Of a DNA stretch of 5,011 nucleotides, positions 4,858 to 5,011 are shown in pieces. The stretch is taken from positions 1-5,011 of the forward strand of contig CANQKU010000083.1 in assembly GCA_947624535.1 (NCBI GenBank), in the 5' to 3' direction. This DNA is from an uncultured Bacilli bacterium (GTDB lineage Bacteria; Bacillota_I; Bacilli_A; RF39; UBA660). A program made the position numbers and the translations under genes. The notes under the pieces were generated by a model, which saw only the letters and a list, made by a program, of their open reading frames with translations, ran no database searches and was not told the origin of the DNA. Positions within the stretch are counted from its first letter, which is position 1. Every line of letters starts with the position of its first letter.

Positions 4858-5011
4858 CTAGCCTTACTATATAACTCATCTATTGCTCCTTGTAAAGTTT
4901 CTGCTTCTATCCCTGACGTGCTATTGTCATAAGTAACTTCACTACTTGGAAGAGATGCTGCCGCATAAACACCTATACTACTTACTATTATTCCAATAAT
5001 TATTCCCACTA
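4842..5011 (-). CDS. Exported protein, 5' part of the frameshifted gene (partial, start beyond window)
   Basis: The first full codon is at 5007-5009. Fifty-one codons read VGIIIGIIVSSIGVYAAASL and onward to GAIDELYSKAR, then IMTK and a TAG stop at 4842-4844. The hydrophobic start followed by VYA-A looks like the end of a signal peptide or membrane anchor, with possible cleavage after VYA. The phrase LQGAIDELY is one I associate with the N-terminal part of this kind of exported protein. The frame then fails. Adding one base near 4857 joins SKAR directly to NNDKIVAYEYN in the next frame, so this and the 4033-4857 segment are two halves of one gene. The true start codon and a few residues lie beyond 5011. 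Coding identity of the segment is well supported; the function of the full protein is not known. Confidence 0.72.
   Translation of the reverse strand, partial: VGIIIGIIVSSIGVYAAASLPSSEVTYDNSTSGIEAETLQGAIDELYSKARIMTK
4855..4859 (-). other. Probable single-base deletion (frameshift site)
   Basis: The upstream frame reads GCT AGA ATA ATG, the downstream frame AAT AAT GAC. If the minus strand were AGAAATAATGAC instead of AGAATAATGAC, one continuous frame (SKARNNDKIVAYEYN) would result. A one-base loss from an A-run of three is therefore the simplest explanation. It could be a real mutation, a slippage site or a sequencing/assembly error in a short homopolymer. Confidence 0.72.

Noticed and set aside
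1..5011. Possible use of TGA as tryptophan (no TGA stop among the genes here)
   Set aside because: Only a handful of stops are visible and the Trp codons I checked are TGG, so the window gives no positive evidence for recoding.

Overview
The window is AT-rich, gene-dense bacterial DNA in which every supported gene lies on the minus strand. Strong AGGAGG-type ribosome binding sites, sigma-A-like promoters, an L21-type leader in front of rplU and the rplU-prp order all point to a low-GC Bacillota lineage. An exported, cysteine-rich protein of a type I associate with uncultured gut Bacilli/Clostridia-like genomes agrees with this. The lineage is inferred, not proven. All the stop codons I checked are TAA or TAG, and all Trp codons I checked are TGG.

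Reading in the direction of transcription (right to left): (a) 4033-5011 holds an exported protein whose gene is split by an apparent one-base deletion near 4857. The 5' part supplies a hydrophobic export segment. The 3' part is a cysteine-containing ectodomain ending in a sulfatase-modifying/C-type-lectin-like tail. The last 100 bases of its coding sequence are far more GC-rich than the rest and could be a recombined or diversity-generating cassette. (b) 3271-3951 is a two-gene unit: a Nudix hydrolase and a 74-residue charged protein of unknown function. (c) 1512-3140 is a tandem pair of paralogous two-domain phosphorelay proteins, each an N-terminal Hpt plus a C-terminal receiver (REC). They have their own promoter, a coupled gene junction and a terminator, but no histidine kinase or output domain. 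(d) 785-1389 is a unit with a near-consensus promoter, encoding a 40-residue single-span membrane protein and a 149-residue protein with a hydrophobic hairpin between charged helices. (e) 1-667 is the start of the ribosomal rplU-prp operon. It has an extended -10 promoter and a structured L21 leader that ends in a terminator-like hairpin. The expected next gene, rpmA (L27), would lie beyond position 1.

The functional links are phosphorelay signalling in (c), envelope or surface functions in (a) and (d), nucleotide hydrolysis in (b) and ribosome assembly in (e). No mobile element, CRISPR array, tRNA or rRNA is visible. The items most worth a second look are the GC-shifted tail and frameshift of the exported protein, and the kinase-less Hpt-REC pair.
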